Shown: positions 23,063 through 36,216 of the stretch, piece by piece
Layout of the letters: the number at the start of each line of letters is the position of its first letter
How positions within the stretch are numbered: the stretch's first letter is position 1
Assembly (NCBI RefSeq): GCF_009730915.1
Contig: NC_052476.1
Location: 868,001-932,000 of the forward strand
DNA length: 64,000 nucleotides
From: Dioscorea cayenensis subsp. rotundata
Lineage: Eukaryota > Streptophyta > Magnoliopsida > Dioscoreales > Dioscoreaceae
Direction of reading: 5' to 3'
The notes under the pieces: generated by a model
Seen by the model: the letters and a program-made list of their open reading frames with translations, nothing else
Database searches by the model: none
What the model was told of the DNA's origin: nothing
Program-made: the position numbers and the translations under genes

Positions 23063-23132
23063 TTAATCGGAGGTTCCTCATGAGATACTAATCTGGGGTA
23101 ATTAATAATAGAGGCTTGCCTCTATTAGGAAT
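23063..23132 (+). repeat. inverted copy of the LTR-like end at 19266-19331
   Basis: 'cttaatcggaggttcc', 'ggggtaattaa' and 'ggcttgcctctattagg' match the reverse complement of 19266-19331 in the same order and spacing. Probably the end of a second, opposite-facing copy of the same retroelement family. Confidence 0.65.
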
Positions 23133-26100
23133 GAAAGAATTCACACAAAACAAATATGATATTTGTGCTTCGATGTATCATCTGGTGTCTTTTTCATGAT
23201 GCCAGACGCGTATTTTCGATCCCACAGTCTCCTATTTAATTAATTGTGTTTGGGGGTGTTCGGGCAAAGGAATATAAGTGTAGATTGTGAATGCAGAGGA
23301 TTGAATCAACTTTGGGGTAAATTTTTGGCAAGTCCAAACTAAATCTTTTTTTAATTTTGGATCCAAATTTCAATTTAATCAAAATGGTTATTCAATTTCA
23401 ATTTTGTTTTATCAGGATATACATAACACACTGTCTGCCCAGTTGGCAATTTTTTCTCATTTGCTAACAAAAAATTTCTAACATCAAATCATTAAAAATA
23501 GACAAGATTCACTCAGGTGATTACCCAGTGAAATAAAATTAAAGTTGGGACTCTAAATAAAAAATGAGATCCAATAACATTATAGAGTAGTAAAGTCATT
23601 TAAGATTGGATGCAGGTATTTTAACTACGGACAAAAATCTGTCATGTGTCAAATAACAGTTTTGTGATCCATTTAAGTACTAGTGAGTAACAAATATGCA
23701 TTTGAGTGCTCTTAGCATGGTCTTTTTCCAAGGTTAGTTAGATCAAGTGGTCTATTGGTATCTGGGTCCCCATTAGAATCTTTCACAAGTGGTGAATGCA
23801 TATTTTTATTAGTATGAGATAGTGATTGTGTATGGGTAATTTCAGCACCCACATGTGTATAGGCTCCGCACCCACTTTTTCTGCCGAGACTTGTATATGT
23901 CTCTATCTTTCTTAGAGGTCTAATCACTCATCTTGGGAAAAAAAAAGGTTTGTTAGCACCTTATGGAACAACCATGAATTTTTCGTCATATGTTGAGCTA
24001 AATAGTAGGATGATGTGGTTGAAAGCCAACTTTGTTATTTTTTTTCTTGAAAGGAAAAAAAAAGTGTTTTACAATTGGTACAAATTGTCATTCTTGTAAG
24101 TGTTTTTCATTATTCACAAATTTTAAATCAGGAAAGGAAGGATTTGATATTCCCCCCAGCCTTTACCTCGGTCTTCTTTCATTTAGAATATAAACAAGTG
24201 ATGATATTGACTCCGTTATTCTATTCTTTCCAACATACTTGCTGTGATGAATATGTTTTATCTTTGATTAATGTATCTTAAAATAATAAAAAAAAGTGAT
24301 TATTGCTTTTGGTTTATTCATTCCATTTGAAATTCACTTTTTTTGGTTTGGGGTGGGTATCAGTGGGTTCTGTGTTAGTGGCAGAGTGACCTGACGAATA
24401 TTGGATTTTGTTTTCCTGCATTAGCGTGTGCATTCTGTGAATGTATATATATCATATAAAGAGCTGGAAGAGTCATTGTCTTCTGAATCAGACCCATGTT
24501 ACTGTACGGACGGAACTGGAAAACCAAAAACCCAGACTGCCTGCCTGCCTCTTTGTACCACCAATGTGGGTGGGATGGCTGAGACAAAGTGTTACAAGAG
24601 AGGATATTATGAGTTCACAGTGTTGTTAATGTGAAAATAATACACTCAACTTATATAGTTAACAAGAAATGAATAATCAGCTAAACTTATATATAAGTGG
24701 GACAAAAAAAAACATACAGAACAATGCTTTATAGAGGTTATCTTTTATTAATATTTAATGAGAGAGGTTATAAGTACTCCAAGCAAGGATCAAGGATCAT
24801 ACCCCAATATTCTTTTAAAAGAATTAATCATTTTTAAAAATGTTTAATAATTTAAATTTTAAAAATAATATAAATAAAAATCTATCATGAAACCGAACTA
24901 TGCCAACAATTTTTCACTATGCCAACAATATTGCATGGTTTTAGCACAGTGATAATAGTTTCAACCTATGAGTGCTGTCACCTACATATGCCTCCGCAAC
25001 AACCTTAAAACAATATGCCATTTTAACTATCAATGATTTAAATGCATGATCATTAATTATTTTTTTTAATAATGTGAACAAGTGATCAAATGGACACATC
25101 TTATTTAAATCTCAATCATGTATAAAAAACAATTTGAATAAATGTCAAATAACTCACTGTTTGATAATTGTAATTGTGATGGTGGCAAACTTGGTAAAAA
25201 AAAACCCAAAAAATGTTGTGTACTAAAGCATGACAAAACATCATAGAACCTAAATAATAATAAATAAGATGGAGCATCAGAATTAGTAATGGTAGTAGTT
25301 AAACTTTGTCCATTGCGAAACGTGGGCCGGCGTCAGAGTTCCAGAGAAAGCATGTGTGGACTTGCAGATTCAAAGTAGAGCCTGAGGCCCACCCAAACTG
25401 AAAAACTCTTGCACTATTTACCAGACTTACATACATATGCAGATATAACATGCTGCGCCACAACAAAGAAACCATAAAAATAATAGAAACAGAGAAAAGC
25501 CACCAATTTTTGTACTGCATAGTAAGTCCAACTAATATCCTTACAACATTGTTCTGCTTGCCAGCATACCTCACTTTTACTACTTTGTATCAACAAGAAA
25601 ATAAATATTATTAATGAAAAATTGTATCAAACGAAGAATCTCGGAAAATAGAGAGCAACATTTTAGTTTGCGAAAATATGTAAATAAAAATTTCAAATTA
25701 TTTTTTAGATTAAATCTTCGAGAATTAAAATATCAACTAGCCCTATCCTAGAAATGGTAAAAAACTATAGTAACTTAGATTAATTTTTTGAAAAACAAAA
25801 AACTAAAACCAGCGTATGATGATCACAAGGGTACTACTACTACTACAGTACTACTACATATTATAGTGTGTTTTCAAAACCAAAATAATCATATTATAAT
25901 GGCTAATATTCTTTGTTAGTATAAAGAGGTCTAAAACCCACCCACGGCATAGATGGACAATAGCTAACCGCGTCATATAAGATAGCTGAACAGTCCAAAG
26001 AAAAGGACAGTGAATAGTGTTTGTACTCACATAAACCAGAGGCTTCAGAATTTGCTGACATCTCTGATGAATTGAAAAGGATCAGGGTGGTCTCCCAGTG

Positions 26101-26900
26101 AATGCACAGACTAGATGACGCCAGAAAGAAAAACTTATTACATGTGGGGGCCTCCCTCTTCTGCTTCCTCCTTTCAATAAAACCAAACAGAGTTACTTCA
26201 AATGTATATATATATATATATATATATGATGAGAGCTCAAAGGCTACCAAAGGGTGCTACAGTGAACATGTCCCTTGTGTTCATAAGAACGTACCTTTTG
26301 CATTCACAAGCATCTCATCAATGGGCCCATCTTCAGTTTGCACACCAAAGATGCCAATAGTACATGCAAACACCAACCTCAATGAATACAGTGAAGACTG
26401 GAGAAAGGAATGTGCTAACCTTATCAAGTGCCAGCCACTACTACACTGGAAGCTTTAGACCCATTAAAGAATTTTACTATATTTAACTATTAAACTAGCA
26501 ACTAATAACACCATTGAATACTTTTTAACCTTTTCAACCTTGAGAGCAATCATGGTTGATTGGACTGGCTCACAGACTCACAGCTCCATTCAAAGTTCAA
26601 ACTCCACAAGCTTTCAGATGTGCCTGCAATAATGCCTAATATCCAAAAACCTGACATGTGTTTTCAGGTAAATAAAATAACTACAGTAAAAAAGCAGGGC
26701 TAAAAAATAAGGGGGAAAAAATAGTGGAAAATGAAGCTGAGAGACAGAGACTGAGTGGCAGCAGTGAAGAGTACACTGTACATTGTACAGTGCCACAAGG
26801 GTTCTTTCCCGCTCTCTTTCTTCCTCCACTCACAATCACATTCTCACCTTTTGCTTTACCAATACTTGTGTTTTTTCTAAGCTACTCTTGGCAACACTTT
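23133..26900. other. intergenic region, no gene supported
   Basis: Mostly AT-rich. A minus-strand frame at 25299-25574 (91 codons, hydrophobic N-terminal half) and a few of about 65 codons elsewhere have no recognisable motif or homologue. The last kilobase is likely distal promoter of the GRF gene. Confidence 0.5.
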
Positions 26901-27048
26901 TGTTTATGAGTTTCAGTAAAGCTGGCAGGGACAACAGCAACAAAAGGAAGCAGAGGCACAGCAGCCTGGTCTACATATATATATATATATTATATATATA
27001 AAGAGAGAGAGAGAGAAGGCAGAGAAACCACATTAGAAAGAGCTGAAA

Positions 27049-27082
<34 letters not shown>

Positions 27083-27637
27083 AGAGAAATACGTAGAGAG
27101 ATAGAGAGCTATGCCTGACAGGTCTGGCTCTGATGCAGGCTCAGCAGCTGCTGCTCTGCACTCAGTCATAATAATAAGAGCAGACTCTCTATTGCCCCCA
27201 GGTGGCAGTAGCATCAGCTTGCAGCTTCTGACACCCATAAGCACTCTACCAGCTTTATGCAAATCACTTGGAAGCACTTTGATACTATATTGCGCACACT
27301 TCACATACACACAAACCACCACCACCACCATCACTTCACTTTTCTTTTAAACAACTCTCTCTCTCTCTCTCTCTCTCTCTACACTCACACTTACTTGATT
27401 TATCCATGCACCAACACAGAAGATTCCGCAGCTATCTCTGCCTCTTGACTGAATGACCCTTCATATGCTCCCAAATGATCCTCTACACCCAAAAAAAAAT
27501 TTTTTAAGTCTCACATTCAATGCCCACTCTCCCGTCTTGGGCTCTCACCTTAAAAGCCAACATCACTATTGCTGTTTCTTCTATTCACACCACACCCTCT
27601 CCAACTGTTCTTTTCTTTTTCCTTTGACTGGTAAGAG
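26901..27637 (+). promoter_or_regulatory. GRF promoter and long 5' leader with GA and CT repeats
   Basis: Contains (GA)n at about 27054-27080 and (CT)n at about 27354-27380, which are typical of plant core-promoter and leader regions. Several ATGs (for example 27111 and 27453) open short frames upstream of the GRF start and could be uORFs if transcribed. The transcription start cannot be fixed from sequence alone. Confidence 0.45.
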
Positions 27638-28840
27638 ATGATGAGTGGGAGGGGGACTAGGTATCCCTTCACGGCAACTCAATGGCAGGAGCTGGAACAC
27701 CAAGCTCTCATCTTCAAGTACATGGCCTCAGGCATCCCCATCCCCTCTGATCTCCTCCTCCCCATCAGAAGAAGCTTCTTGCTGGACTCCTCCCCATCCA
27801 CCAACCCTTCTCTTGCATTCCCACACCCACTACCAAGTAAGCTACTATCATTTTTTTTTTCTCACTTCTTGCACTTCTGACTCTTACAACTCAATGCCAC
27901 TTGTAAACTTTTCACAGTGGGGTGGGGGAGCTACCATCTGGGTTATGGAAAGAAGGCAGAAGACCCAGAACCAGGGAGGTGCAGGAGGACAGATGGGAAG
28001 AAGTGGAGATGCTCCAAAGATGCCTACCCTGACTCTAAATACTGCGAGAGACACATGCACAGAGGCAAGAACCGTTCAAGAAAGCCTGTGGAAATGTCAC
28101 TAGCTTCCCATCCCAGCACACATCATTCCCTCTACCACTCTCCTCCACCTCCTCTCTCTATTTCCACTCCTGAGCTATTCTACACTGGTTACTCATCTTC
28201 TGCCAAACCTCCAAACACCACCCACCTGCACCTTGATACTGGGAGTTATTACACAACAGACAACAAAGATTACTACAGGTTTGTGAATATAAGCACTGAA
28301 ATATCCTACATATCATTCCATCTCTGGTGAATATTACCTGAAATTGTGGCACTGAGGATTGTAGGTATGCACATGGAATGAGAGACGTTGATGAATATAG
28401 TTTCTTTTCTGAGGCTTCCGGTGCTGCTAGAGAGACTAGTTCTTGGCCAAAACTGAGCACTGCAACACAGCAGCATGGATATGCTGACTACTCTACCTGC
28501 ACAGAAGATTTGCTGTCCAAGGAGGAGAGTGGGAAGCAGCATTGTTTTGTCTTGGGGGCTGATTTCAAGCTGGAGAAGCCTGTGAAGGAGGATAGGGAGA
28601 AGGTGCCTTTACGCCATTTCTTTGATGAATGGCCACAGAAGAGCAAGGAGACGTCTCCGTGGATGGATCTCGAGGAACATTCAAGCTCCAAAACCCAGCT
28701 TTCCATCTCCATCCCTGCAATGACATCAAGATATCACATTGGTTATTACTTCCCAGTTTTTAATCTGAAGCATGTGCACTGTGTGGATTATTTGTTTACT
28801 AATATCTCTTTCTATTTGTTTCTGTTTTGCAGAAGATTGA
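27638..28840 (+). CDS. growth-regulating factor (GRF) transcription factor
   Basis: Predicted exons 27638-27836, 27918-28278, 28365-28741 and 28833-28840 join in frame to 314 codons plus stop, with GT-AG introns of 81, 86 and 91 bp. GRFs are nuclear activators of leaf and meristem cell proliferation that pair with GIF coactivators. QLQ domain: residues about 10-46 ([20 protein letters not shown]). WRC domain: about 81-126, with C88, C98, C109 and H112 fitting the C9C10C2H zinc motif, plus basic nuclear-localisation residues. The C-terminal half has the FFD-type motif LRHFFDEWP and a TQL-type motif TQLSISIP. The start has two adjacent ATGs (27638, 27641). If the last intron is kept, the frame runs on to 28853 with a hydrophobic tail, so splicing decides the C-terminus; spliced, the protein ends HIED. 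Short for a GRF but complete. Confidence 0.93.
28072..28093 (+). promoter_or_regulatory. miR396 target site in the GRF mRNA
   Basis: The 22-nt stretch contains 'cgttcaagaaagcctgtgg', the conserved miR396 target of GRF genes at the end of the WRC coding region. It includes the extra base that makes the usual bulge against miR396. Established for the family; pairing here is read by eye. Confidence 0.9.
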
Positions 28841-29786
28841 GAGGAAGTTAAACGAGTGATCCAGAGAGGTCCATGATATGTTATGTCAGGCAGTTGATGT
28901 TCCCTAGTGGGCTTTTTTACCCATCCTTGCTATGTTTGCTAGCAATTTATTTGTTTTTGCTCTTTTGTTCCTGTGAGTTATCTGTCATCTAAGTGGCCGA
29001 GAAGCATGTTATCTCTGTGAGACATGTTTCAGCTACAATGTAATGTGGGCTCGTTATTGTATGTGTGCTCTGTGAATGTTTTTCTGACCTAAGAGACAGC
29101 GGGGTGTTGGTCTTTTAAGCGTTTGTCTGCCACTCAGCTTAGACTAGTGTTCAGGGAGGACAGCAAAAATTGAATGGCTTCTGAATTGACCCCATATTAC
29201 TGTCCTCTAGTGTCCTTAACTCATTTGGGTGAACGAACTCTTGTTACATTGTTACTGTCTGACTCATGCTACACAATGCCTAGAGTACAAGCTTAAACCA
29301 TTACTTACCTAATAGCAAAGTGACAAAGGTCAGACAAACATACTTCAATTGCCTCAAAATATCTCCTAATTGTGTATTAAGTTGACGGAACAAGTTATTA
29401 ACTAACAAGACAACCAAGTTAATTATTATTATTATTAAAGAAATGAAAATTAGTGGATGTCGTGAATTTGAACTCAAGCGTGTTCAGCAGAATTGAATGA
29501 TATGATCAGGGTTCTGATACCAGTACTTCTCCAGGGACCCATAACTTAAATTTCTAGTACTCTATTCAGCCAGCCCTTATCCTGACCTGACCTTGTATTC
29601 CTCCAAGACAGTACATTGAGTGGAGGCAGTTAAAAACTCGCAGGAAAATCCTGAAATCAATCTTTGAACATAGCAATGTATAATGGCATATACCCCACTA
29701 CTTCAGGTTTTCTAGTTCATATTGACAAAGAAGACAACCAGATACTGTAACACCATAAATTAACCTCTGCTTGAATCTTCCCTGGT
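28841..29786. other. GRF 3' UTR and spacer
   Basis: T/G-rich 3'-UTR-like sequence runs to about 29150, then a spacer without a gene. Confidence 0.5.
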
Positions 29787-30780
29787 TCAATTATCTGAAC
29801 GTGGTAGGTAGACTGACATTCATTAGGATTTGAAAACATTATTTGAGTAAAGGCAAAGGAACAAAACATGGTGTTCTTATGCAAAAATAGTCACTTACCT
29901 GGAGAAAGCTTTACATAAACTTGTATTTCCCTTTGCGTAACATTCTTAACAGTAGCCAGAGACTTCAGCCAATAGCCTATGCCAAGGTCAATCCAAAACT
30001 AAAACAGGAAAAAAAAAATAACAATAAAAAATAAACAAAAACACAATGTCACAAACAAATACCCCACGAAGTGGACCTTTTCTTACTGTGACTTGACCAC
30101 AAAAAAAAGACTAGGCTCTTTCAATTTAGCCTAAAATATCCATCCAAATAACACACCTGTGGAGATATTTTCCTAACCCCTTCAGGAATATTGATATTTT
30201 TTTAAGTTTTCTTTCAGTCTTAGTATTAACTAGACCAAATAAAATCGAGCATTCATCTACAAATCACAGCAGAAAGCATATTAAAAAACAGAGGTAGGAT
30301 GCCAAAATTTTTGGCATATCAGACGGAAAGATACTGAGAGATGATTCCTTTTTTTTAATATATTAATTCTTTAAACAAAGAAAAGAAGTGCAGAGCAAGG
30401 ATCCTATGCAACACTAAGCTTACCTTTTCCATGTAGGAACAAAAGATTCTGAAATCTATGGCTTTTGTTAGTGCATCCCTCTCCTGCGAAAAGGCTGATA
30501 TTAAGCTCAGGATCACAACATGCTGACTGCAACCATCCGACAGCCATGACAGATAGAACTCATAGAAGTACAAGCTTTAAATGAATAAAATGAATTGATG
30601 CCTTACACGACAGAGTTCAATAAAAATATACCTGAGTTGGAGCCTTATGTGACACTAAGCACATGAGAACCTCAGTAGTGTAATTATGGAAGTCAGATAA
30701 CAAACAAAAACAGAATTTGTAGATCAAAATTGGGAACGGAATCCGATCAACAATTACAGTAAAGGCATATATATCACTGA
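29787..30780 (-). other. possible spliced transcript with linked open exons
   Basis: On the minus strand three segments have good splice borders and compatible phase: 30632-30780 (149 nt, after 'tgctttgcag', before 'gtatat'), 30424-30483 (60 nt, coding ERDALTKAIDFRIFCSYMEK, before 'gtaagc') and 29899-29998 (100 nt, coding FWIDLGIGYWLKSL and more, before 'gtaagt'). A final piece from 29812 would stop at 29787-29789. The joined frame stays open, but I recognise no family. The FWIDLGIGYWL stretch is weakly reminiscent of prefoldin-like proteins, which I do not assert. Upstream exons were not found. It could be a non-coding RNA or decayed gene. Confidence 0.3.
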
Positions 30781-33700
30781 CTGCAAAGCAAACAAAAAGG
30801 TTAGATTTATGTATCAAAAGTTGAAACTACTTGTATGCATTACCCTAATCCTGCCAGGAAAATTTTTAGCTTCTCTGCCCGCTCATTTGTACCTCATTCT
30901 AGATTCTTGCACATACACATGAGAGTTACCAACTTGTTTAGATAGATGACGTCGCTGAAGCTAAACAAATTGAGGATTTATTTAAGTGGGAGCCCTACTT
31001 GTTTATCATAAATACCATGGACAAAACAAACAGTTAAAAGTAGTATGACAAAGGAGCAGAATATCCTCTCAACCTGAGTTGTAGTAACTTCCTCTAGCAC
31101 TCTCACTGGCGAAAAGATTAGTCACTGCTGCCACCCATTACTGAAGAGAAAATTACAATAACAAAGACTGAGAAGGTTTTTAGTAGCCTCCATTCCGTCT
31201 ATCAAATAGTTGAGGTAAAAATAGCGGTTCAAATTGAATAGCAGGTAGACCAAAAACTATAGAGGATAAGAGGTCGAAAACGACTACATGGACCAGAGGA
31301 TTGCTCAATCCACCGTCGAATGGCATGAAGAATCTTCTCGCCACAGAAAAAAAATCAACAAATCACTCACACTTTCAACATGAAATAAGTGCAAGATTAT
31401 CCTCCAATTATCCAACCTGAATGGACCACTGAAAGATGGGTATGATTCTCATTAAAGAACAACCTAAAATGACATGATATAAATAGCACAATCACCACTA
31501 ATCTTTATGAATCAAGGCAAAACCTGGGACCAGGAGGCTAAACTACCTTCCTTTACCAATCAATTATATGTCTGAGTGTATTCAATTCATTTCTGAGCAT
31601 ACCTCCTGAAGATATAACTTGACTCACTTCTTTCAGATGGTCCCTTTACTCTCTAAAACCACCAATAGCCCTCATAAAGTCTGACACATTTAAACCTTCT
31701 CAAGCATTAATGGCACCAGCAGATATATTGTCCGATGAAATTCATTGCTATTTTAAAAAAGCGCTCTAACTATAGTCCAATCTACTCATCCACTAGTTAC
31801 GTTTGATCACTCCTCTACCGGCATTGGAAGAAATGCTGCCTGGCCTCTTCAGGTAGAAATTAGCCTCAGCTCAATCAATGCACTCATACATTACTATAGC
31901 TCGCATAGTTACTGAATTTTCCAATAAAACTTCAAAGATCTAGGAGAGAAGTAAAATTTGCTTATACAAATGAACACCAAGGAAAATTAAGCAAACAGGT
32001 ACAGACAACAGAGCTAAAAAGAACATCTTTTTCTACAGCATGAGAACTTAATACAATGATACAATTGTAATCATTTATGTAACAAACAATATATTACAAA
32101 CCTTTAGCCCATCCAATTCATAAATTATAACAAGATATTTTATCAAAGACTAAATTCATCAAGATGTATTGTTTTTTCTAAGGTACAGTTTTTTTTTTCC
32201 GTATATTGTACTCCTGTAACATCATCAATAATATATTAAGTGAAAGAAGATGAACTAGGTCGTTTTACATAGAGAAACATTTGTAAAACTACACTTACAA
32301 AATAAGCTTTACCAAGACTTTATATTATTGATAGGCTAATGATAATTTGCAATATATCCTACTTTTTTTCTAAAGCTAGTTATTCAGGAACTTTTTGCTT
32401 TGTAGTAGGGACGCTTTAAATTATTCCAATGTCAATACTAAAATATTTAAGAATTGCAAATTTTTAACATCTTCCCAATGGATGGCTAGACAGACCAATT
32501 CATGGAAAAGGATCCAAATTATATTTGACCATAACTAAATTCAGCCTGTGTACCATGCCTAAATAGCCATCATGTAAATCAACCATCTTTAATCCCATGG
32601 TCTCAAATTCCCTTCTCTTTGATATTCTCTGAATTCAAACAATTCCAGGGAGAGAATAAATACCAAATGATCATTGAGCTGTTTGGCATGGAGTAAGCAG
32701 GTCTACAGTGTTTTGTAATATGAAAGTCATTGACTTGTTTGTAAATGGACTTACATCTAGACAACATAATGCAGCCAAATGACTTACAGATGATTTTGTC
32801 GCAAGTGTGCTTCAAGTCAATTTGCTACAAATGAAATTGTATCTAATTACACCAATTGATATTGACCAGAGTGATCTCCTTGCCTTTCTTATACAAATAA
32901 AACCATAAAAAATTTTGATCATATCATTTATACCCCAAAGCCTCTCATAGTTTAAAAGAATTATAAAATAATAATTTTATATATGAAGTGACAAATGATT
33001 GCGATGCTAATGTACTTCAACTGATTAAAAACTATAATTAGTGGAATTTCACATAAGCATCTAAGATTTCAAAATTATGAAAGATATAAAAAACCATAAA
33101 AAAACTAAAATAGCACATAACTTTTATATTTTCCTTAAAACCCCCTAATTTATGAAAAAATAACATAAAATAGTGAAATTATCATCACCTATCCTTGACT
33201 TTTTGCATATACTTGAAGAACATTACAAATTACATACAATGGCAAAAACCATAAGTTTCAATTTTTGTGTATAAGCCAAGAAATTTATGAAGAATTACAT
33301 AAAACAACTAAAACTGATAAAATAGTTTAAAAATTAAAAATAAATCATTGACAACAATTATTTCCCAAATACATCAAAAAAAATAAAAAATTTGGTTGTT
33401 ATGCTTTTACCTATAAGCCTCTATGATATGTGTAATTACATGTTTTCAAAGGTACATACGTAAAAGAGCAAAAGTTTTATGTAATAACTTAATAACTAAA
33501 ATTGGCCCAGTAATATAAAAAAACATTATAATTTATAAATTATTAATATATCACGAGTCTATAAGTTGTTGGCGGTTAAAACACTAAGTAAAATGAGGGG
33601 GGACCTCACCTCTACTCACACGCATAATCATAAAACTCAATATATAATATGACTAAATATTGGATTTCACATACAACATTTCACTTATACCATACCAAGC

Positions 33701-35746
33701 AAAACCAACAAAAAAACAAAATGGCTTCATTAAGCCAAACAAACTCTAGTGTAAATGCAAATGCATCAAAATAACTTATGTTTAAATGCACTTACCCTGT
33801 ATTTCCACTTGTGTCAGACAGAATACACCCTAAGTCTCTATTTTAGTATGATATGTGATGCTTAGCCTCACTAGTAAGCCTATTGATGGTTAAGCATACC
33901 CATTGATATGTTAATTAAAAAAAATAAAACCTCCAGTGCTACAACATATTGTTCCAAACTTCATTCCAAGTCATGTAAGAATCTTCATGCATTAAAATTT
34001 AATGTAGGATACAACATCTTAACCACGCATCAAAACCTGACCATAACAATTGGCAAGATTCATAAGAGGAATCTACCAAGATAATCTCCACATGCACCAG
34101 GCAAGTTGGGCATGTAAATGAACTTGCAGCAGTCACCAAAAAGATTACAAGCCACTTTTAAGTCTATAGGTAAGGCAGGCAAGACAGTTCTAAAATCCTA
34201 TGTGAAGGCATCTTTGTTTGAAAACAACGGTAGTTATTTAAGTAACAACATAAAGAAAATAGCATGAAGAATAACGCTCGTTTATTGGTGATATATACTG
34301 TATAGATCTTTCTTACTGCACATCAAATACCAGTGTATTCACCAAACCATATGTTAAATGAAGCATTCATTTTAAGACAGCACAATTAGGCATTTTTAGA
34401 TCTATCAGCATCTTGACATCATTCACACTGCTGGATCACAACATGCGTATTTAAAACAAAGTCAGCACATAATGCTTAAGAGGCAAAAGTAACCCAGTCA
34501 TTATTTCCAAATATGAGTAGTGAGATATGAATTCTGTAGCACGTCAAGGAATAAGCATTAGTATGTAGGGCATACATCAATTGTTATTTTTCATCAATGG
34601 GTAATATCAAATTAGATTTAGTATAGTACATCACTTGTCAGCAAGAAGTAGTTAGGATAGTGTAAAAATGCATATAAACACCACCTGTAGCAGATAGCCT
34701 ATAGCAGATGACGGTTATGGAATTTATTAAACAACACGCTATGGAACAAGGGGTAGTGTTCCATAAAAAAATGGCTGTCACAAGAATCACAAGTCTATCG
34801 TCCTAAACATGCATAACTAGTCCAAGAAAATACAAAGTTTCCAGCACACCGTCTCAAATCAACATGGAGTCATTTTGGAAAATTCTTAGGAAGCCCAATA
34901 AAAGCAATAGTGAAAGAAATATTTTATTTAAAAGCATACATCTTTAAAGATGATCTGTTACAGGAGAGAGACAGTACAGAAGGTTATCATATTATCTTAG
35001 GCACAAGTAGAATCACTAGCTATCCTGCAACTGTGAAATTAAATCTTATTAACAGCTACAACAGCTATCCGTAATCACTAAACAACTTGTTCGGAAGCAC
35101 TGAAGGCAAATCTAAGAAAAAACAGTGCAGTTCAACCAAATCTGCAATATCACCAAAATTCATTAGCATGCAATTTACCATTCTATCTTATACACAGTTC
35201 ACAGTCACCATCATTCATTCATGGTTCATTCAGATAATCAAACATTGATGGGCACGCTACCAAATATAAGATGGAACACCGTAGATTCACAATCACTTCT
35301 CTCTAACCAAAATGGAAATGTAGGTATACAATGATACAAAAGTAATATTGTAGCAGTATATAACAAAGAAAACTCCCATTGACACGCCTCTGGAGGTACA
35401 TAATCCTCAAAAGTCCTGTATCTTTGTACATCTAATCACAAGGGGTAAAAAATCCCCTCCCCTATATTACCTAATCCTAAATGACTAAAAACTTCAAAGT
35501 AATGAACACAAATGGGGAATTTAAGAGAAGAAAACACAGCGATTGATATTTACCCGTCAGCCCGTATGCAAATGCACCTTGAAGGCATGGCCTATCGAAA
35601 AGCACTGATCAAGAACCTGAAGAACATCAAACAACGAGCATCAAAGAATCAACTTCGCTCAATTCAGCATCAACAAATCAATACATCAAGAATCGATCTT
35701 TTTTTCCCAAGAATCAAAAGGAGGAAAACCCCAAAGTTGTTCTCTC
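30781..35746. other. long AT-rich region, no gene supported
   Basis: About 5 kb with only short frames. It could be introns of the minus-strand transcript suggested at 29787-30780, with a first exon near 36 kb, but I could not assemble such a gene. Confidence 0.45.
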
Positions 35747-36161
35747 CTACTGACGCCTCAAGGCCACTTCATCATCCAGCTTCCTCAATTGCAGCCTTTT
35801 AAAGATCAAGAACCCAGCGAAACCGAACTGCAAAAGGATAATAACACCAGAGAATAACAACCCGAGCTTCTCTCCGAAATTGAGCTGCTTTTCTCTGGAC
35901 GGAGGAGTTGCAGGGCGGCAACGATAGAGGTGGTGGCCATGGCGGTTGGAAGAGTAGGAAGAACAAGGTTCAGGAGTGGGGAAGAGGCGGAGATCAGTGG
36001 GGTTGGACTTGGAGATCTTGGGAGAAGGAGGACGATATGGGGATGTAGATGGAGATGGAGATGGGGAAGGGATGGAGGTCGTAAGGCGAAGAGTGAAGGA
36101 GAGAGTGTGAGTACTAGGGTTACAGTTAGGGTTAGGGTTAGAGGTTGAGCTGAGGACGACA
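35747..36161 (-). CDS. candidate small membrane protein, reading frame disturbed
   Basis: One minus-strand frame ending at the TAG at 35747-35749 has a convincing C-terminus: 'REKQLNFGEKLGLLFSGV' then a hydrophobic helix and 'FKRLQLRKLDDEVALRRQ'. Its upstream part is Ser/Pro-rich like a plastid transit peptide. This frame has no ATG before an upstream stop. The only good ATG (MSSSAQPLTL, 36162) lies in a different frame, which stops at 35806. The switch point would be the telomere-like 'ctaaccctaaccctaac' run at about 36120-36145, which is prone to indels. So this is a frameshifted gene, an assembly error or a pseudogene. Function unknown; a plastid-targeted single-pass protein is a guess. 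Confidence 0.4.
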
Positions 36162-36183
36162 TTGGCAAGGAATCAACGGATCA

Positions 36184-36216
36184 AGAAGAAGAAGAAGAAG
36201 AAGAAGAAGAAGAAGA
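36184..36216. repeat. (GAA)n microsatellite
   Basis: About 11 AAG/GAA triplets directly upstream of the candidate minus-strand gene ending at 35747, within its probable leader. Confidence 0.95.

Noticed and set aside
25299-25574. 91-codon minus-strand frame with a hydrophobic segment
   Set aside because: No recognisable family, no promoter or splice context; such frames are expected by chance.
27111-27350. 79-codon frame upstream of GRF
   Set aside because: Lies in the GA/CT-rich leader and has no domain; at most a uORF.
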